DNA of 64,000 bases from assembly GCF_017640745.1 (NCBI RefSeq), contig NZ_JAEPQA010000026.1:1-64000 (forward strand), written 5' to 3'. The stretch's first letter is position 1. The number at the start of each line of letters is the position of its first letter. Source of the DNA: Nisaea sp. (lineage in GTDB: Bacteria; Pseudomonadota; Alphaproteobacteria; Thalassobaculales; Thalassobaculaceae). The notes under the pieces were generated by a model, which did no database searches, was not told the origin of the DNA, and saw nothing but the letters and a program-made list of their open reading frames with translations. The translations under genes and the position numbers were made by a program. This document shows, piece after piece, positions 1 through 11,192 of the stretch.

Positions 1-195
1 CCGCATGTGGGCGAGACACCAGGCCTCGTGCGTCAGATGGCCGATCCGTGCCACCTGTGCATTGATATAGACAAGACTCTTCGCGCCGGGCCGGATATGC
101 GGCCGGACCAGGTCGAGAAGCCGCTTGAGATGATGCGCAAGCCGGTCCGGCTCGGTCAGTTCCGCTTTGAAGAGTTCTGTGCGGTCCCGGTACAT
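1..195 (-). CDS. N-terminal fragment of an unidentified protein, possibly a TIGR04372-type glycosyltransferase
   Basis: An open frame begins with ATG at 195 and runs off the left edge without a stop (65 codons seen). A GAAGG Shine-Dalgarno-like run lies about 10 bases upstream, which supports this start. The visible part is basic and helical, and then reads LVYINAQVARIGHLTHEAW. A strand followed by R-I-G-H-L is reminiscent of the opening of TIGR04372-family putative glycosyltransferases, and the rest of the window is rich in glycosyltransferases. Too little is present to be sure of the family. It lies downstream of metH on the same strand with a gap of 73 bases. Confidence 0.5.
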   Translation of the reverse strand, partial: MYRDRTELFKAELTEPDRLAHHLKRLLDLVRPHIRPGAKSLVYINAQVARIGHLTHEAWCLAHMR

Positions 196-234
196 ATGGC
201 TGTGCCTTCGTCTTTTGAATCAAGCACGTGACCA

Positions 235-254
235 TAGCATTGCGAGCAACGCTA
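235..254. other. Short inverted repeat between metH and the left-edge gene
   Basis: Nine-base arms (TAGCATTGC and GCAACGCTA) are separated by two bases, with one position that would be a G-U pair in RNA. It lies just after the metH stop. There is no T-run on either side, so it is not a typical intrinsic terminator. It may still be a processing or weak termination hairpin. Confidence 0.3.
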
Positions 255-268
255 GGCGCCGGATTTTG

Positions 269-2928
<2,660 letters not shown>

Positions 2929-2932
<4 letters not shown>

Positions 2933-3993
2933 GCCGGCACCTCGAACGGCTCGAGGCCGGACAGCCGCATGCGCCGCGGCGGGACAGGAATGTCACGCGG
3001 CGGCACGTCCTTCACCGCCTCGGCGATGGCGCGGATATGATCGGGCGTCGTGCCGCAGCAGCCGCCGACAATATTGACCAGCCCGTCCCGGGCCCAGGCG
3101 CCGATCTCGGCGGCGGTCTCCTCGGGAGTCTCGTCATAGCCACCGAAGGCGTTCGGCAGGCCGGCATTGGGATAGGCGCTCACATGTGTCTCGGCGACCC
3201 GGGAGAGCTCGGCGAGGAAACCGCGCAGCTGCTTCGCTCCGAGGGCGCAATTGAGGCCGACGCTGACAGGCTTCGCGTGCCGGACCGAGTTCCAGAACGC
3301 TTCCGGCGTCTGGCCGGAGAGCGTGCGCCCGGAAAGATCGGTGATGGTGCCGGAGATCATGAGCGGGAGGTGAAACCCCATCTCCTCCCCGAGTTCGTCG
3401 ATGGCGAAGAGCGCCGCCTTGGCGTTCAGGGTATCGAAGATGGTTTCGACCAGCAGCAGGTCCGCGCCGCCCTCGACAAGGCCGCGCGCCGCCTCCTTGT
3501 AGGAAGCGACCAGCGCATCGAAACTCACATTGCGGAAAGCGGGGTCGTTCACGTCCGGCGAGATCGACGCGGTCCGGTTGGTCGGGCCAAGCGCTCCCGC
3601 GACGAAACAGACGCGACCCGGATTGTCCGCTTCCACCTTGTCGGCAGCGAGTCGCGCGAGGCGCGCGCCCTCGACATTGATCTCATAGACCAGGTCCTCG
3701 GCGGCGTAGTCCGCCTGGGCAATCGAGGTGGCACTGAAGGTATTGGTCTCGACGATGTCCGAACCTGCCTCGAAATAGGCGCGGTGGATCTCCTCGACGA
3801 TGTCCGGGCGAGTCAGGTTGAGGATGTCGTTGTTGCCGCGCAGATCGTGGCCGTGGTCCTTCAGCCGCTCGCCGCGATAGCCGGCCTCGTCCAGTTTGTA
3901 GCCCTGGATCATCGTGCCCATGGCACCGTCCATCACCAGGATGCGCTCGCCGATCAGCAGATCGAAGGCGGCCCTGCGCTGTTCGCGTGTCAT
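2929..3993 (-). CDS. Homocysteine-binding half of split methionine synthase
   Basis: This 354-residue protein is a homocysteine S-methyltransferase barrel, equivalent to the first module of MetH. It begins with [13 protein letters not shown], the family hallmark. It keeps all three zinc cysteines: one in VGLNCALGA (about residue 248) and two in [11 protein letters not shown] (about residue 312). Zinc activates the homocysteine thiol for methylation by methylcobalamin held on the downstream partner protein. A GGAG ribosome site lies within the end of the preceding gene. It is the fourth gene of a leftward operon and overlaps the cobalamin half by four bases. A fused MetH would contain both parts in one chain; here they are separate genes. 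Confidence 0.93.
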
Positions 3994-3994
3994 G

Positions 3995-4861
3995 TCAGTT
4001 TCTCCGTTGAATGACCGCCGCGGCGGTTCCGAGGCTCGTCTTGATGACGCGTCTCAGGTCGCGCGGCGAGGAAGAGGGAAGGAAGGCGAGACGTCCGCCG
4101 AGCAGCGGATCCTCGCAAAGCGTACGGACCGTCGCCGCATCCGCCGCCGGACTGAGGGCAATCGGCCCTTTCCAGAACGGCAGCACATGCTCGAGCAGTT
4201 CCGGTGCCGTTTCGGGAAGGTCGCCAGGATTGACGCCCAGTGCCGACACGCGCGCCGTGGCGGCCACCACCGCGGCTTGGGAAAGCTCGTCATGCAGCCG
4301 GTCCCGGTCGATCTGGCCGGGCATCATCGCGGGGCGCAGGAGGAGTAGCAACGGCACTCTACGTTTCGCCTCGCTCATGCCCCAGCGCGCGCCGTTGAGC
4401 ACCGCGGCGAGCTGGGCCGGACGCGCCGGGAGATCGAGCAGGACCGCGTCGACCCCGCCCGCAACCTGCGCCGAAACCAGGCAGCGCGCGGCCGAGCCGA
4501 GTTCGTCTTCGGTCATGAAGCCCGTCACCGGTACCCGCGACGGCAGGCGCACGTCGCCGATCACATGCACCCGGTGTGCCGCCTCGTCCGCAACCGTGCG
4601 GGCGAGCTCGGCACCGAGATAGCTGACGGCGAAGGCCTCGTCGAACATGCGGAAATTGCGCAGCAACTGCGGCGCCGCATTGCCGGAATTGGTGAAGATG
4701 ATCTCCGCCCCCGCCTTCACGAAGCGGCGGTGCACCTTCATGACAAGCTTGGGCCTGTCGATATTGAGCGCTTCCACGCAGCCGCTCTGTCCGACCCAGC
4801 GCGCAAGCTGGGCCGCCGGCGCGGGCGCCGCGTGCGGAATGCGCTGTCCGCCTCCGGTCAT
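3995..4861 (-). CDS. Degenerate homocysteine S-methyltransferase-like protein without zinc ligands
   Basis: This 288-residue protein has the homocysteine-methyltransferase layout: a short N-terminal lead, a strand with [18 protein letters not shown], and a late segment where the zinc sites should be. The sites are altered. The usual N-C segment reads [10 protein letters not shown] and the usual G-G-C-C-G segment reads [13 protein letters not shown], so none of the three cysteines is present. It therefore probably cannot activate homocysteine in the normal way. It may be an accessory or regulatory paralogue of the two-part methionine synthase. It overlaps metF by four bases upstream and ends one base before the start of the homocysteine-binding metH half. 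This position argues for a retained function rather than a decaying gene. Confidence 0.8.
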   Translation of the reverse strand: MTGGGQRIPHAAPAPAAQLARWVGQSGCVEALNIDRPKLVMKVHRRFVKAGAEIIFTNSGNAAPQLLRNFRMFDEAFAVSYLGAELARTVADEAAHRVHVIGDVRLPSRVPVTGFMTEDELGSAARCLVSAQVAGGVDAVLLDLPARPAQLAAVLNGARWGMSEAKRRVPLLLLLRPAMMPGQIDRDRLHDELSQAAVVAATARVSALGVNPGDLPETAPELLEHVLPFWKGPIALSPAADAATVRTLCEDPLLGGRLAFLPSSSPRDLRRVIKTSLGTAAAVIQRRN

Positions 4862-5724
4862 GCCGCCTCCGAGACGTCCGGACGGATGCCCAGCAGATGA
4901 CAGACCGCATAGGTCAGGGACGGCACATTGAGGGTGTAGAAGTGGAAGTCTCGCACTCCTTCGGCCATCAGTTCGTGGCAGAGATCGGCTGCGGTGCTGG
5001 CGGCGACCAGCTCGCGGGTCTCCGGGTCCTCGTCCAGCCCCTCGAAGCGCTCGTGCAGCCAGGCGGGAACGGTCGCGCCGCAGGCCTTGCTGAAATTCAC
5101 CGTCTTGCCAAAATTGGTGATCGGCATGATGCCCGGCACGATCGGCACGTCGATCCCCGCCGCGGCGACCTTGTCGCGGAAGCGCAGGAACAGCTCAGCA
5201 TCGAAGAAATACTGCGTGATCGCGCGCGCAGCGCCATTGTCTACCTTCGCCTTCAGGTTCTCGATGTCGGCCGCCTCGGACGGCGAGTCCGGATGCGCTT
5301 CGGGATAGGCCGCGACGGAAATGTCGAAATCGCCGATCCTGCGCAGCCCTTCCACCAGCGCGGCGGCATTCGCGTAGCCGCCCGGATGCGGAATGTATTG
5401 ACCGCTACCCTTCGGCGGATCGCCACGCAGCGCAACGAGATGCGTGATGCCCTCGTCCAGCCAGCCGCGCGCGATGGCATCGATCTCCGCCTTCTCCGCG
5501 CCGACGCAGGTCAGATGGGCCGCCGGCACCATGCGGCCGTCGCGCTTCAGGGTCCGCACGATGTTCAGCGTGCGCTCACGCGTCGTACCGCCGGCCCCAT
5601 AGGTCACAGAGGCGAAGGCCGGACGCAGGGGCGCCAGCTTTTCGACCGTGTTCCAGAGGCGTGCTTCCGCCGCTTCGCTGGTCGGCGGGAAGAATTCGAA
5701 ACTGACGGACAGATCCTGGGTCAT
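4858..5724 (-). CDS. metF: Methylenetetrahydrofolate reductase
   Basis: MetF reduces 5,10-methylene-tetrahydrofolate to 5-methyl-tetrahydrofolate, the methyl donor for methionine synthase, using FAD and NAD(P)H. The 288-residue protein shows the family start SVSFEFFPPTSEAAE with the catalytic glutamate, then SVTYGAGGTTRERT, HLTCVGA, LVALRGDPPKGSGQY and the substrate-contact region QYFFDAELFLRFRDK. Length is typical for bacterial MetF. Its start codon overlaps the stop of the ArsR-methyltransferase gene (TGATG), and its own end overlaps the next gene by four bases, so it sits inside a coupled operon that supplies and uses methyl-folate. Confidence 0.96.
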   Translation of the reverse strand: MTQDLSVSFEFFPPTSEAAEARLWNTVEKLAPLRPAFASVTYGAGGTTRERTLNIVRTLKRDGRMVPAAHLTCVGAEKAEIDAIARGWLDEGITHLVALRGDPPKGSGQYIPHPGGYANAAALVEGLRRIGDFDISVAAYPEAHPDSPSEAADIENLKAKVDNGAARAITQYFFDAELFLRFRDKVAAAGIDVPIVPGIMPITNFGKTVNFSKACGATVPAWLHERFEGLDEDPETRELVAASTAADLCHELMAEGVRDFHFYTLNVPSLTYAVCHLLGIRPDVSEAA

Positions 5725-6686
5725 CAGAGGGCCTCCGCAACGAGATCATTGGCGACTTCAATTCGGCTACGGCCGGTCCAGATGCAGACGGTGAGCGTGC
5801 CGCCATCGATCCGCTCGACATTCTGGAGTTCGAGCCCGGCCTTCTTGAACAGACGCTCGACGTCGCTGTCCGAGAAACCGAGCCAGCGATGAGCATGGCG
5901 TTCGCGCAGATCGGTCAGGTCGTGGGTCGCGAAATCGACCACCACCAGCCGGCCGCCCGGACGCAGCACCCGTGCCGCTTCCCGTACCATCTCGCCCGGA
6001 TTGTCGGCGTAATGCATCAGCATGTTCGCGGTCACCGCATCGAAGCGGTGGGCGGGGAACGGAAGGCGGTACATGTCGCCGTGCCGGACCTGGCAGTTCC
6101 GCAGCGTGTCCTGGTCGAGATAGCTTCGGGCGATGGCCAGCATCTCGCGGGAATTGTCGACGCCGACGGCGGAGCGCACCTCGTCGCCGACCAGCCGGAG
6201 CACACGCCCGGTGCCGGTACCGATGTCCAGCAGGTCGCGGACCGGCGCGCTCAGAATCCGGCGTTTCAGCCGCGCATCGACATCGTCATCGTCGATATGC
6301 TCGCCGCGCAGATCGTCCCAGTTCTTCGCGTTCCGGCGGAAATACTCCTCAGCCACCTGGGCCCGCTGCACCTTTATTTCTTCAAGGCGTTCCAGGTCGA
6401 CGGCAATGACGTCGTCATCGTCGGGGGTGAGGTCGACCAGGATGCGGGCCAGATCGGAAACCTCGCTGTCCTCGGCGAGGCGGTAGAAGGCACGGCTGCC
6501 TTCCTGATGCCGGTCGAGCAGGCCGGCATCCACCATCAGTTTGAGATGGCGGGAGACCCGGGGCTGGCTCTGTCCCAGCACCTGCACCAGTTCGGTAACG
6601 GACAGTTCGGCATGGGCGCAGAGGACCAGGATACGCAGCCGCGTCGGCTCGGAGACGGCCCGCAGGCCCTGCAGCAATGTTTCCAT
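5724..6686 (-). CDS. ArsR-family regulator fused to a SAM-dependent methyltransferase domain (SahR-like)
   Basis: The 320-residue protein has an N-terminal winged helix (residues 1 to about 90, with EPTRLRILVLC and QSQPRVSRHLKLMVDAGLL). A class I methyltransferase domain follows, with LLDIGTGTGRVLRL as the SAM/SAH-binding loop and VLRPGGRLVVVDFA. This architecture, at the head of metF-metH operons, fits SahR-type regulators that sense S-adenosyl-homocysteine and control methionine-cycle genes. That role is inferred from context. I chose ATG 6686 because the ArsR fold begins with METLLQGLRAVSEPTRL; a TTG at 6701 would add five residues. A 16-base palindrome just upstream (6706-6721) is its likely operator, so the operon is probably autoregulated. 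Confidence 0.88.
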   Translation of the reverse strand: METLLQGLRAVSEPTRLRILVLCAHAELSVTELVQVLGQSQPRVSRHLKLMVDAGLLDRHQEGSRAFYRLAEDSEVSDLARILVDLTPDDDDVIAVDLERLEEIKVQRAQVAEEYFRRNAKNWDDLRGEHIDDDDVDARLKRRILSAPVRDLLDIGTGTGRVLRLVGDEVRSAVGVDNSREMLAIARSYLDQDTLRNCQVRHGDMYRLPFPAHRFDAVTANMLMHYADNPGEMVREAARVLRPGGRLVVVDFATHDLTDLRERHAHRWLGFSDSDVERLFKKAGLELQNVERIDGGTLTVCIWTGRSRIEVANDLVAEAL

Positions 6687-6705
6687 GATCAACCGATACA
6701 ATCAT

Positions 6706-6721
6706 ATAAAGATGTCTTTAT
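6706..6721. promoter_or_regulatory. Palindromic operator for the ArsR-type regulator
   Basis: The sequence ATAAAGATGTCTTTAT is a perfect inverted repeat with seven-base arms and a two-base centre. It lies 20 bases upstream of the regulator's ATG. Short AT-rich palindromes of this size are typical ArsR-family sites, and the position over the probable promoter suggests repression of the methionine operon. No other gene in the window carries an obvious copy. Confidence 0.65.
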
Positions 6722-6935
6722 GTTTTTATGCGTTGATGTTTTTCGAGTCAAGCGCGTTCACCCGGAACGCCTCGGCTGGATCATGATTTCTGGGGAGAAA
6801 GCGGAAGCTCGCGAAGCAGGCCTGCAGAAAAACCACCGAAGTCAGAACACCGCAAATTCTTTGACATTGCGGCGCCGAGATCCCATAGAAATGTCAATTC
6901 GGATGCTCGATCACCTCACGGAATGGCACTAAGCA

Positions 6936-7163
6936 ATGTTCCTGGAATTTCTTGAATCCGCCGGGTCGGTTGTCGCGATTCTCGCCGGGATCGCTCTCTT
7001 CTTCTGGACAAGCCTCACGCTCGCGATTAACCGCCTCAAGAAAGGCGGAACCGTAGTGAATATGGCGAAAGAAACGGAATCGCTTGAAAAAGAGATCGAC
7101 GAGATCATCGTTGAGATGCGGAAGAACAACGGCCGCAAGACTCATCCGCCGATCACTGCCTGA
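6936..7163 (+). CDS. Small single-pass membrane protein, function unknown
   Basis: This 75-residue frame encodes a short N-terminus, one membrane segment (SVVAILAGIALFFWTSLTLA, about residues 11-30) and a charged tail rich in K and E that would be helical. No family is recognised. Support comes from the coherent membrane-plus-amphipathic pattern and from a strong hairpin followed by TTTT starting 40 bases after the stop. The ribosome site is weak. It diverges from the methionine operon across the operator region. A frame on the opposite strand (6894-7184) lacks such a pattern, so I prefer this one. Confidence 0.5.
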   Translation: MFLEFLESAGSVVAILAGIALFFWTSLTLAINRLKKGGTVVNMAKETESLEKEIDEIIVEMRKNNGRKTHPPITA

Positions 7164-7202
7164 CAGCCACCGGCGGTTTCTCATTTTTTAAATATGGTCT
7201 CT

Positions 7203-7243
7203 GGAAGCAGACGCGGCCAGGCTACCTGACCGCGTCTGCTTCC
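7203..7243 (+). terminator. Strong hairpin between the small membrane gene and the DAHP synthase gene
   Basis: Nineteen-base arms (7203-7221 and 7225-7243) pair with one mismatch around a three-base loop. TTTT follows at 7246-7249 on the + strand, as in a rho-independent terminator for the small membrane gene. The hairpin also lies six bases past the DAHP synthase stop on the other strand, so it may act in both directions. Confidence 0.7.
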
Positions 7244-7248
7244 GGTTT

Positions 7249-8169
7249 TCAGCTGTTGCTGCCGGCGTCCAAAGTCCGTCCGATCGCAGCCGCGACCGGT
7301 CGCATAGCCTTCATCATGTCGTCGAACTGCTCGAAGGAGCTCGCCTGCAACGGGTCCACCGCGGCATTGCGCGGATCGGGATGCACTTCAAGCATCAGCG
7401 CATCGGCGCCGGCGGCGAGCGATGCCAGCATCATCGACTTGACCCAGGGCTGCCAGAAAGTGGCGTGCGACGGGTCGGTCATGACCGGCAGGTGGGTGAC
7501 TTCCTGCGCCGCGGGAACGACCTGAAGGTCGAGCATGAAGCGGGAGGTCGCACGATGGGTATGCGGCGCAACGACACCGCGCTCGCACAGCACGATCTGC
7601 GGCTCCATACCGAGGCGGTCATGCTCCAGAGCGATATATTCCGCCGCCATCAGCCAGTCGCGCAGGGACGAGCCATAACCGCGCTTCAGCATCACCGGCA
7701 TGCCGGCCTTCCCGACCTCGGTCAGCAGCGGATAGTTCTGCATGTTCCGCGTGCCGATCTGCAGCATGTCAGAATGCTTTGCGACGATGTCGATCTTGGA
7801 GATCTCCATCACCTCGGTGACGATCGGCAGGCCGGTTTCCTGCTTCGCGACGGAGAGCCATTTCAGGCCGTCTTCCCGCGGCTCGAAGAACTTTGGGCTG
7901 CGATAGGGGAAGCTCAGCGGCTTGAACGCGCCACCGCGCAGGAAATGGCCGCCCGCGGCCTTGATCGCCTTGGCGCTCTCGACGATCAGGTCCTCCGTCT
8001 CGACCGTGTTCGGACCGGCCATCACCGGGACCAGCGCACCGCCAATTTCGATGCCCCCGCAGGTCACGATCGTCTTGTGGTCGGGCGACTTCTTGGCCAC
8101 CAGAGGGATCTTGCCCGCGATATCGTCCTCGCTCAGATCCTTGCCCGGAAACTTGTTCTCAACAGCCAT
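7249..8169 (-). CDS. aroF: 3-deoxy-7-phosphoheptulonate (DAHP) synthase, type I beta-like, divergent
   Basis: The enzyme class condenses phosphoenolpyruvate with erythrose 4-phosphate, the first step of aromatic synthesis. The 306-residue protein has MAGPNTVETEDLIVESA, FLRGGAFKPLSFPY, PIVTEVMEISKIDIV, QIGTRNMQNYPLL, PVMLKRGYGSSL, IVLCERGV, PVMTDPSHATFW and LEVHPDPRNAAVDPLQASS, matching the DAHP/KDO8P synthase barrel and closest to the DAHP type. Some positions differ from typical members: AGPNT for AGPCS, and ATFWQPWV after DPSH. A good AGGAGGG ribosome site precedes ATG 8169. It is the last gene of a leftward run of glycosyltransferases, 31 bases after one of them, so a role in making a deoxy-sugar rather than aromatic amino acids cannot be excluded. 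Confidence 0.82.
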   Translation of the reverse strand: MAVENKFPGKDLSEDDIAGKIPLVAKKSPDHKTIVTCGGIEIGGALVPVMAGPNTVETEDLIVESAKAIKAAGGHFLRGGAFKPLSFPYRSPKFFEPREDGLKWLSVAKQETGLPIVTEVMEISKIDIVAKHSDMLQIGTRNMQNYPLLTEVGKAGMPVMLKRGYGSSLRDWLMAAEYIALEHDRLGMEPQIVLCERGVVAPHTHRATSRFMLDLQVVPAAQEVTHLPVMTDPSHATFWQPWVKSMMLASLAAGADALMLEVHPDPRNAAVDPLQASSFEQFDDMMKAMRPVAAAIGRTLDAGSNS

Positions 8170-8200
8170 GGTTCATTCCCTCCTGGTGGCTCCTTGGGTG

Positions 8201-9382
8201 TCAGCGCCTTGCCAACGTCGATAGGATATAGTCGGTGATCTCCGCAAGCAGATTGAACGGCCCGCGGCGTGCAAGGTCGTCTGCGGCGCGGTGGGCCCTT
8301 TCGGCAAATTGCGGTCCGGTGAGCACGGCCGCGATGGCCTGGTCGGCGTGATCCTCGGTGAACCGGTTCGAGCTTCTGAGAACAGTCGCGGTACCGAGCT
8401 TTCCGGCGAACTCACCGTTCTTCTGTTGCTCGAAGTGCCTGGGCACGATGCATTGCGGCCGGCCCAGCGCCAGAACCTGCTCCAGCGTTCCGAGCCCGCC
8501 ATGATGGACGACCGCCCGAGAGCGTGCGACGACCTCCTCGATCGGCTGCGGCGCCGCGTGGATCTTGAGACCGCGTTTGCGCCAGGCGGCGCGGATCTCG
8601 TCATTGGCGTCGCGCAGGAAGATCTCGCCTGTCCAATCCTTGCCGGCAAGCGCCGTCAGGACCTTAGGCGTTCCCGGATAGCTATAGGACAGATAACCGA
8701 AATAGTCCTGCGACGGCGCCACTGTTGCGGGCGCCGGAAGCGGGCTGAGCGGCGAGCTCGAGGTGTTTTCCCGGAAGGCGTGGTAGGGGTCGAGTTCAGG
8801 GATGGTGACAACGAAGTTCCGCTCGCCGTGCATCAGCGCCGGAACGCGGTCCGGGACCGGCTTGCCGCGGCGACGCTGCACTTCCTGGACCGTCTGCAGC
8901 AGCTTCGCCGGGTCGACCCTGTTAGGATGGTCCTTGAAGGTCCGGAACTCCGACCAGTTGCCAGGCGGCAACGTGAACCAGTCGCCGACCGGGACAACCG
9001 GACGTTTACCGAAAGCTGCGAGCCCTGCCGTCGGAGAATAGTCCGAGACGATGAGGTCCGGATCGAAGGACTCGATGATTGCCGACCAGCCGTCTGTCAG
9101 GGCCGCGAGGAGATCCGCGTCGATATACCCCACCGTCGCCAGCACGTCGCCGATCGAGGCGATCGGTTTGCCTTCGACCTCCTTCGACACGTAAGGCTTC
9201 ACCAACGGACACTGGAACACACGGAAACCGTCCCGTGCGATGACCGGGTGGGTCACCGTCAGATTGCGCACGGCGAAGGCGCAGGTGACGCCTTTTTCCT
9301 TCAGGACTCGCGCGATCGGGAGCAGGCGGTTCACATGCCCGAAGCCGTCGCCGAGTTCCCAGGCAAATAAGACGCGTGTCAC
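8201..9382 (-). CDS. GT-B glycosyltransferase, UGT/MGT-like (GT1)
   Basis: The 393-residue protein begins VLFAWELGDGFGHVNRLLPIA, the N-terminal Rossmann domain of UGT- or GT28-like enzymes with the G-x-G-H acceptor-side motif. It ends with the nucleotide-sugar site VVHHGGLGTLEQVLALGRP and IVPRHFEQQKNG. It should transfer a sugar from a nucleotide donor to an unknown acceptor in the cytoplasm. Start is GTG at 9382 and overlaps the stop of the TPR-glycosyltransferase gene by four bases (GTGA), so the two are probably co-translated. No signal peptide or membrane segment is seen. Confidence 0.85.
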   Translation of the reverse strand: MTRVLFAWELGDGFGHVNRLLPIARVLKEKGVTCAFAVRNLTVTHPVIARDGFRVFQCPLVKPYVSKEVEGKPIASIGDVLATVGYIDADLLAALTDGWSAIIESFDPDLIVSDYSPTAGLAAFGKRPVVPVGDWFTLPPGNWSEFRTFKDHPNRVDPAKLLQTVQEVQRRRGKPVPDRVPALMHGERNFVVTIPELDPYHAFRENTSSSPLSPLPAPATVAPSQDYFGYLSYSYPGTPKVLTALAGKDWTGEIFLRDANDEIRAAWRKRGLKIHAAPQPIEEVVARSRAVVHHGGLGTLEQVLALGRPQCIVPRHFEQQKNGEFAGKLGTATVLRSSNRFTEDHADQAIAAVLTGPQFAERAHRAADDLARRGPFNLLAEITDYILSTLARR

Positions 9383-11190
9383 GATATCCCTTTCGCATCC
9401 CTGAGGTCCGCGAGGGCGGCGCCGACTCTCTCAATCACCCCGGCCCAGTCTCCCGGTTCGGATTGGCGGAACAGGCGGGCCGAAGGATACCAGGGACTGT
9501 CGTCACGATGCTGCAGCCAGCGCCAGTCCGGATTGTGCGAGAGCAGCACGAAGACCGGACATCCCATCCCGCCGACGAGATGCGCTACAGACGTGCATGT
9601 GGTGACGGTGACATCGAGCTGACGGACGATTGAGACGGTATCGGCGAAGGACTTGATGTCCTTGCTCAACGGCACGAGCGAGGCCGGAGCCCTGTCGATA
9701 TCCGCTTCCCGCGGCCCCTTCTGCAGGCTGTAGCACTGGACGCCGCCGAGGTCGAAGAGCGGAAGGTAATGTTCGACCTTCGACGACCGGATATCGTCGC
9801 CCGGGAAAGCCGGATTGCCGCCCCAGACGACGCCGACATTGAGCTTTCCGGTATCGAGGCCCGGGACCGGGAACCGCTCCGGACCGATCGCATTGATGTA
9901 GGGGGCCTTCGGAAGATCATCGACGGTATCGATGCCAAGCAGCCGCGGCAGGGAAAGCTGCGGATAGTGACAATCAAATTTCGGTTCTTCGCCAGGCTTG
10001 CGCGGCACCAGTTCGACGATCGACTTGTAGTCGGAATAGACCTCGAGAATCTCTTCGTGGGCCTCCAGAAGGATCCGGCCCTTTTTCTTGCCTGCTTGGG
10101 CACGTTCGACGGCCGCGGGCACAAACCGCAGGAATTGCAGTGCATCTCCGATCCCCTGTTCCGCGAGGATCAGGAGTGTGCGTCCCTCCAGCGGAGAACC
10201 ATCCCATTCGGGCTGTTTCAGATCCCGCTTCTTGGTCGGAAAGGAGGCGGTTTGCCAGCGCCACTCATATTCCTCGAACCCTTCCCGCAATTCGCCGTCT
10301 GCGAGAAGCGCCAGCGACAGGTTCCAGTGGAAGGTCGGCTCGTCCGGCCTGAGCACGAGGGCCCGCCGGAACGACCGGATCGACTGTTCCAGGTCAGCCG
10401 TCTCCTTCTTCAGATTACCGAGATTGTAGAACGCCCCTGAATTGTCCGGCTCGATCATGATCGACTTCTTGAGAGCCCGCTCCGCCTTGTCGAAAAGGCA
10501 GGATTGCCGGTAGACGGAGCCCAGGTTTGAATAGGCCGACGAGAATAGCGGCTCATATGCCACGGCCAGTTCGTAGGCTTGGATCGCGCCCGGGAAGTTC
10601 GGGATCTTGTAGCGCTGGTTGCCGATCTCGAGGACCTTGTCCCGTACCTTGGGATCGAATTCGCAGGCCCGCCTGAGAACACTGACCGCCCGGTCCCTCT
10701 CGCCCATCTCGAAGTAGAGTATCGCGAGGTCCCGCATCGCATCGATGAAGCGCGGCCGCAGATTGACTGCAGCCTCGAGGTGGGCTCGAGCCGCCGGCAA
10801 GATACCTCTGCGGTAACAATAGCCTCCGGCGGCATAACGCACGGCGGCATCGCTGGGGACTTTGTCGAGCGCGATCCGGAACACGTCCTCGGTGAATTTG
10901 TTGTCGCCGATCTTCCGCGCCAGGTCGATTGCCACCCGAATGAGCGTCAAGTCCCCCGGGGAGGCCATCTTCAGGGCATCGCCGAGCAGTTCGCGGGCAC
11001 GGGCGGGGTTCTTGCGCTCGAAAGCCAGTCTGGCCTCAATACCGGCCTGGATCGCGGTCCGGCCGACATCCTTGAGCATCTGGGCAGAAGTTTTCTGCGC
11101 CTCGTCGAGTTTGCCTTCGGCAATTTGCGCCAAGGCTGCTTTGGTATCGTTGTGCAGCTTCACGCGTGCCTGCAAGTCGATTGCTTTCAT
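9379..11190 (-). CDS. TPR protein with C-terminal GT9/GT41-like glycosyltransferase domain (paralogue 1)
   Basis: The N-terminal half is a run of tetratricopeptide repeats (for example SSAYSNLGSVYRQSCLFDKA and SGAFYNLGNLKKETADLEQS). The C-terminal half is a GT-B domain with LLILAEQGIGDALQFLRF, VGVVWGGNPAFPGDD, SVAHLVGGMGCPVFVLLS and the closing signature DWRWLQHRDDSPWYPSARLF. Such TPR-GT proteins, as in Caulobacter FlmG, can glycosylate proteins bound by the TPR part; that role is inferred here. I chose ATG 11190, three bases after the upstream stop, giving 603 residues. An ATG at 11229 lies inside the previous gene. It is one of five paralogues in this window. Confidence 0.85.
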   Translation of the reverse strand: MKAIDLQARVKLHNDTKAALAQIAEGKLDEAQKTSAQMLKDVGRTAIQAGIEARLAFERKNPARARELLGDALKMASPGDLTLIRVAIDLARKIGDNKFTEDVFRIALDKVPSDAAVRYAAGGYCYRRGILPAARAHLEAAVNLRPRFIDAMRDLAILYFEMGERDRAVSVLRRACEFDPKVRDKVLEIGNQRYKIPNFPGAIQAYELAVAYEPLFSSAYSNLGSVYRQSCLFDKAERALKKSIMIEPDNSGAFYNLGNLKKETADLEQSIRSFRRALVLRPDEPTFHWNLSLALLADGELREGFEEYEWRWQTASFPTKKRDLKQPEWDGSPLEGRTLLILAEQGIGDALQFLRFVPAAVERAQAGKKKGRILLEAHEEILEVYSDYKSIVELVPRKPGEEPKFDCHYPQLSLPRLLGIDTVDDLPKAPYINAIGPERFPVPGLDTGKLNVGVVWGGNPAFPGDDIRSSKVEHYLPLFDLGGVQCYSLQKGPREADIDRAPASLVPLSKDIKSFADTVSIVRQLDVTVTTCTSVAHLVGGMGCPVFVLLSHNPDWRWLQHRDDSPWYPSARLFRQSEPGDWAGVIERVGAALADLRDAKGIS

Positions 11191-11192
11191 CT

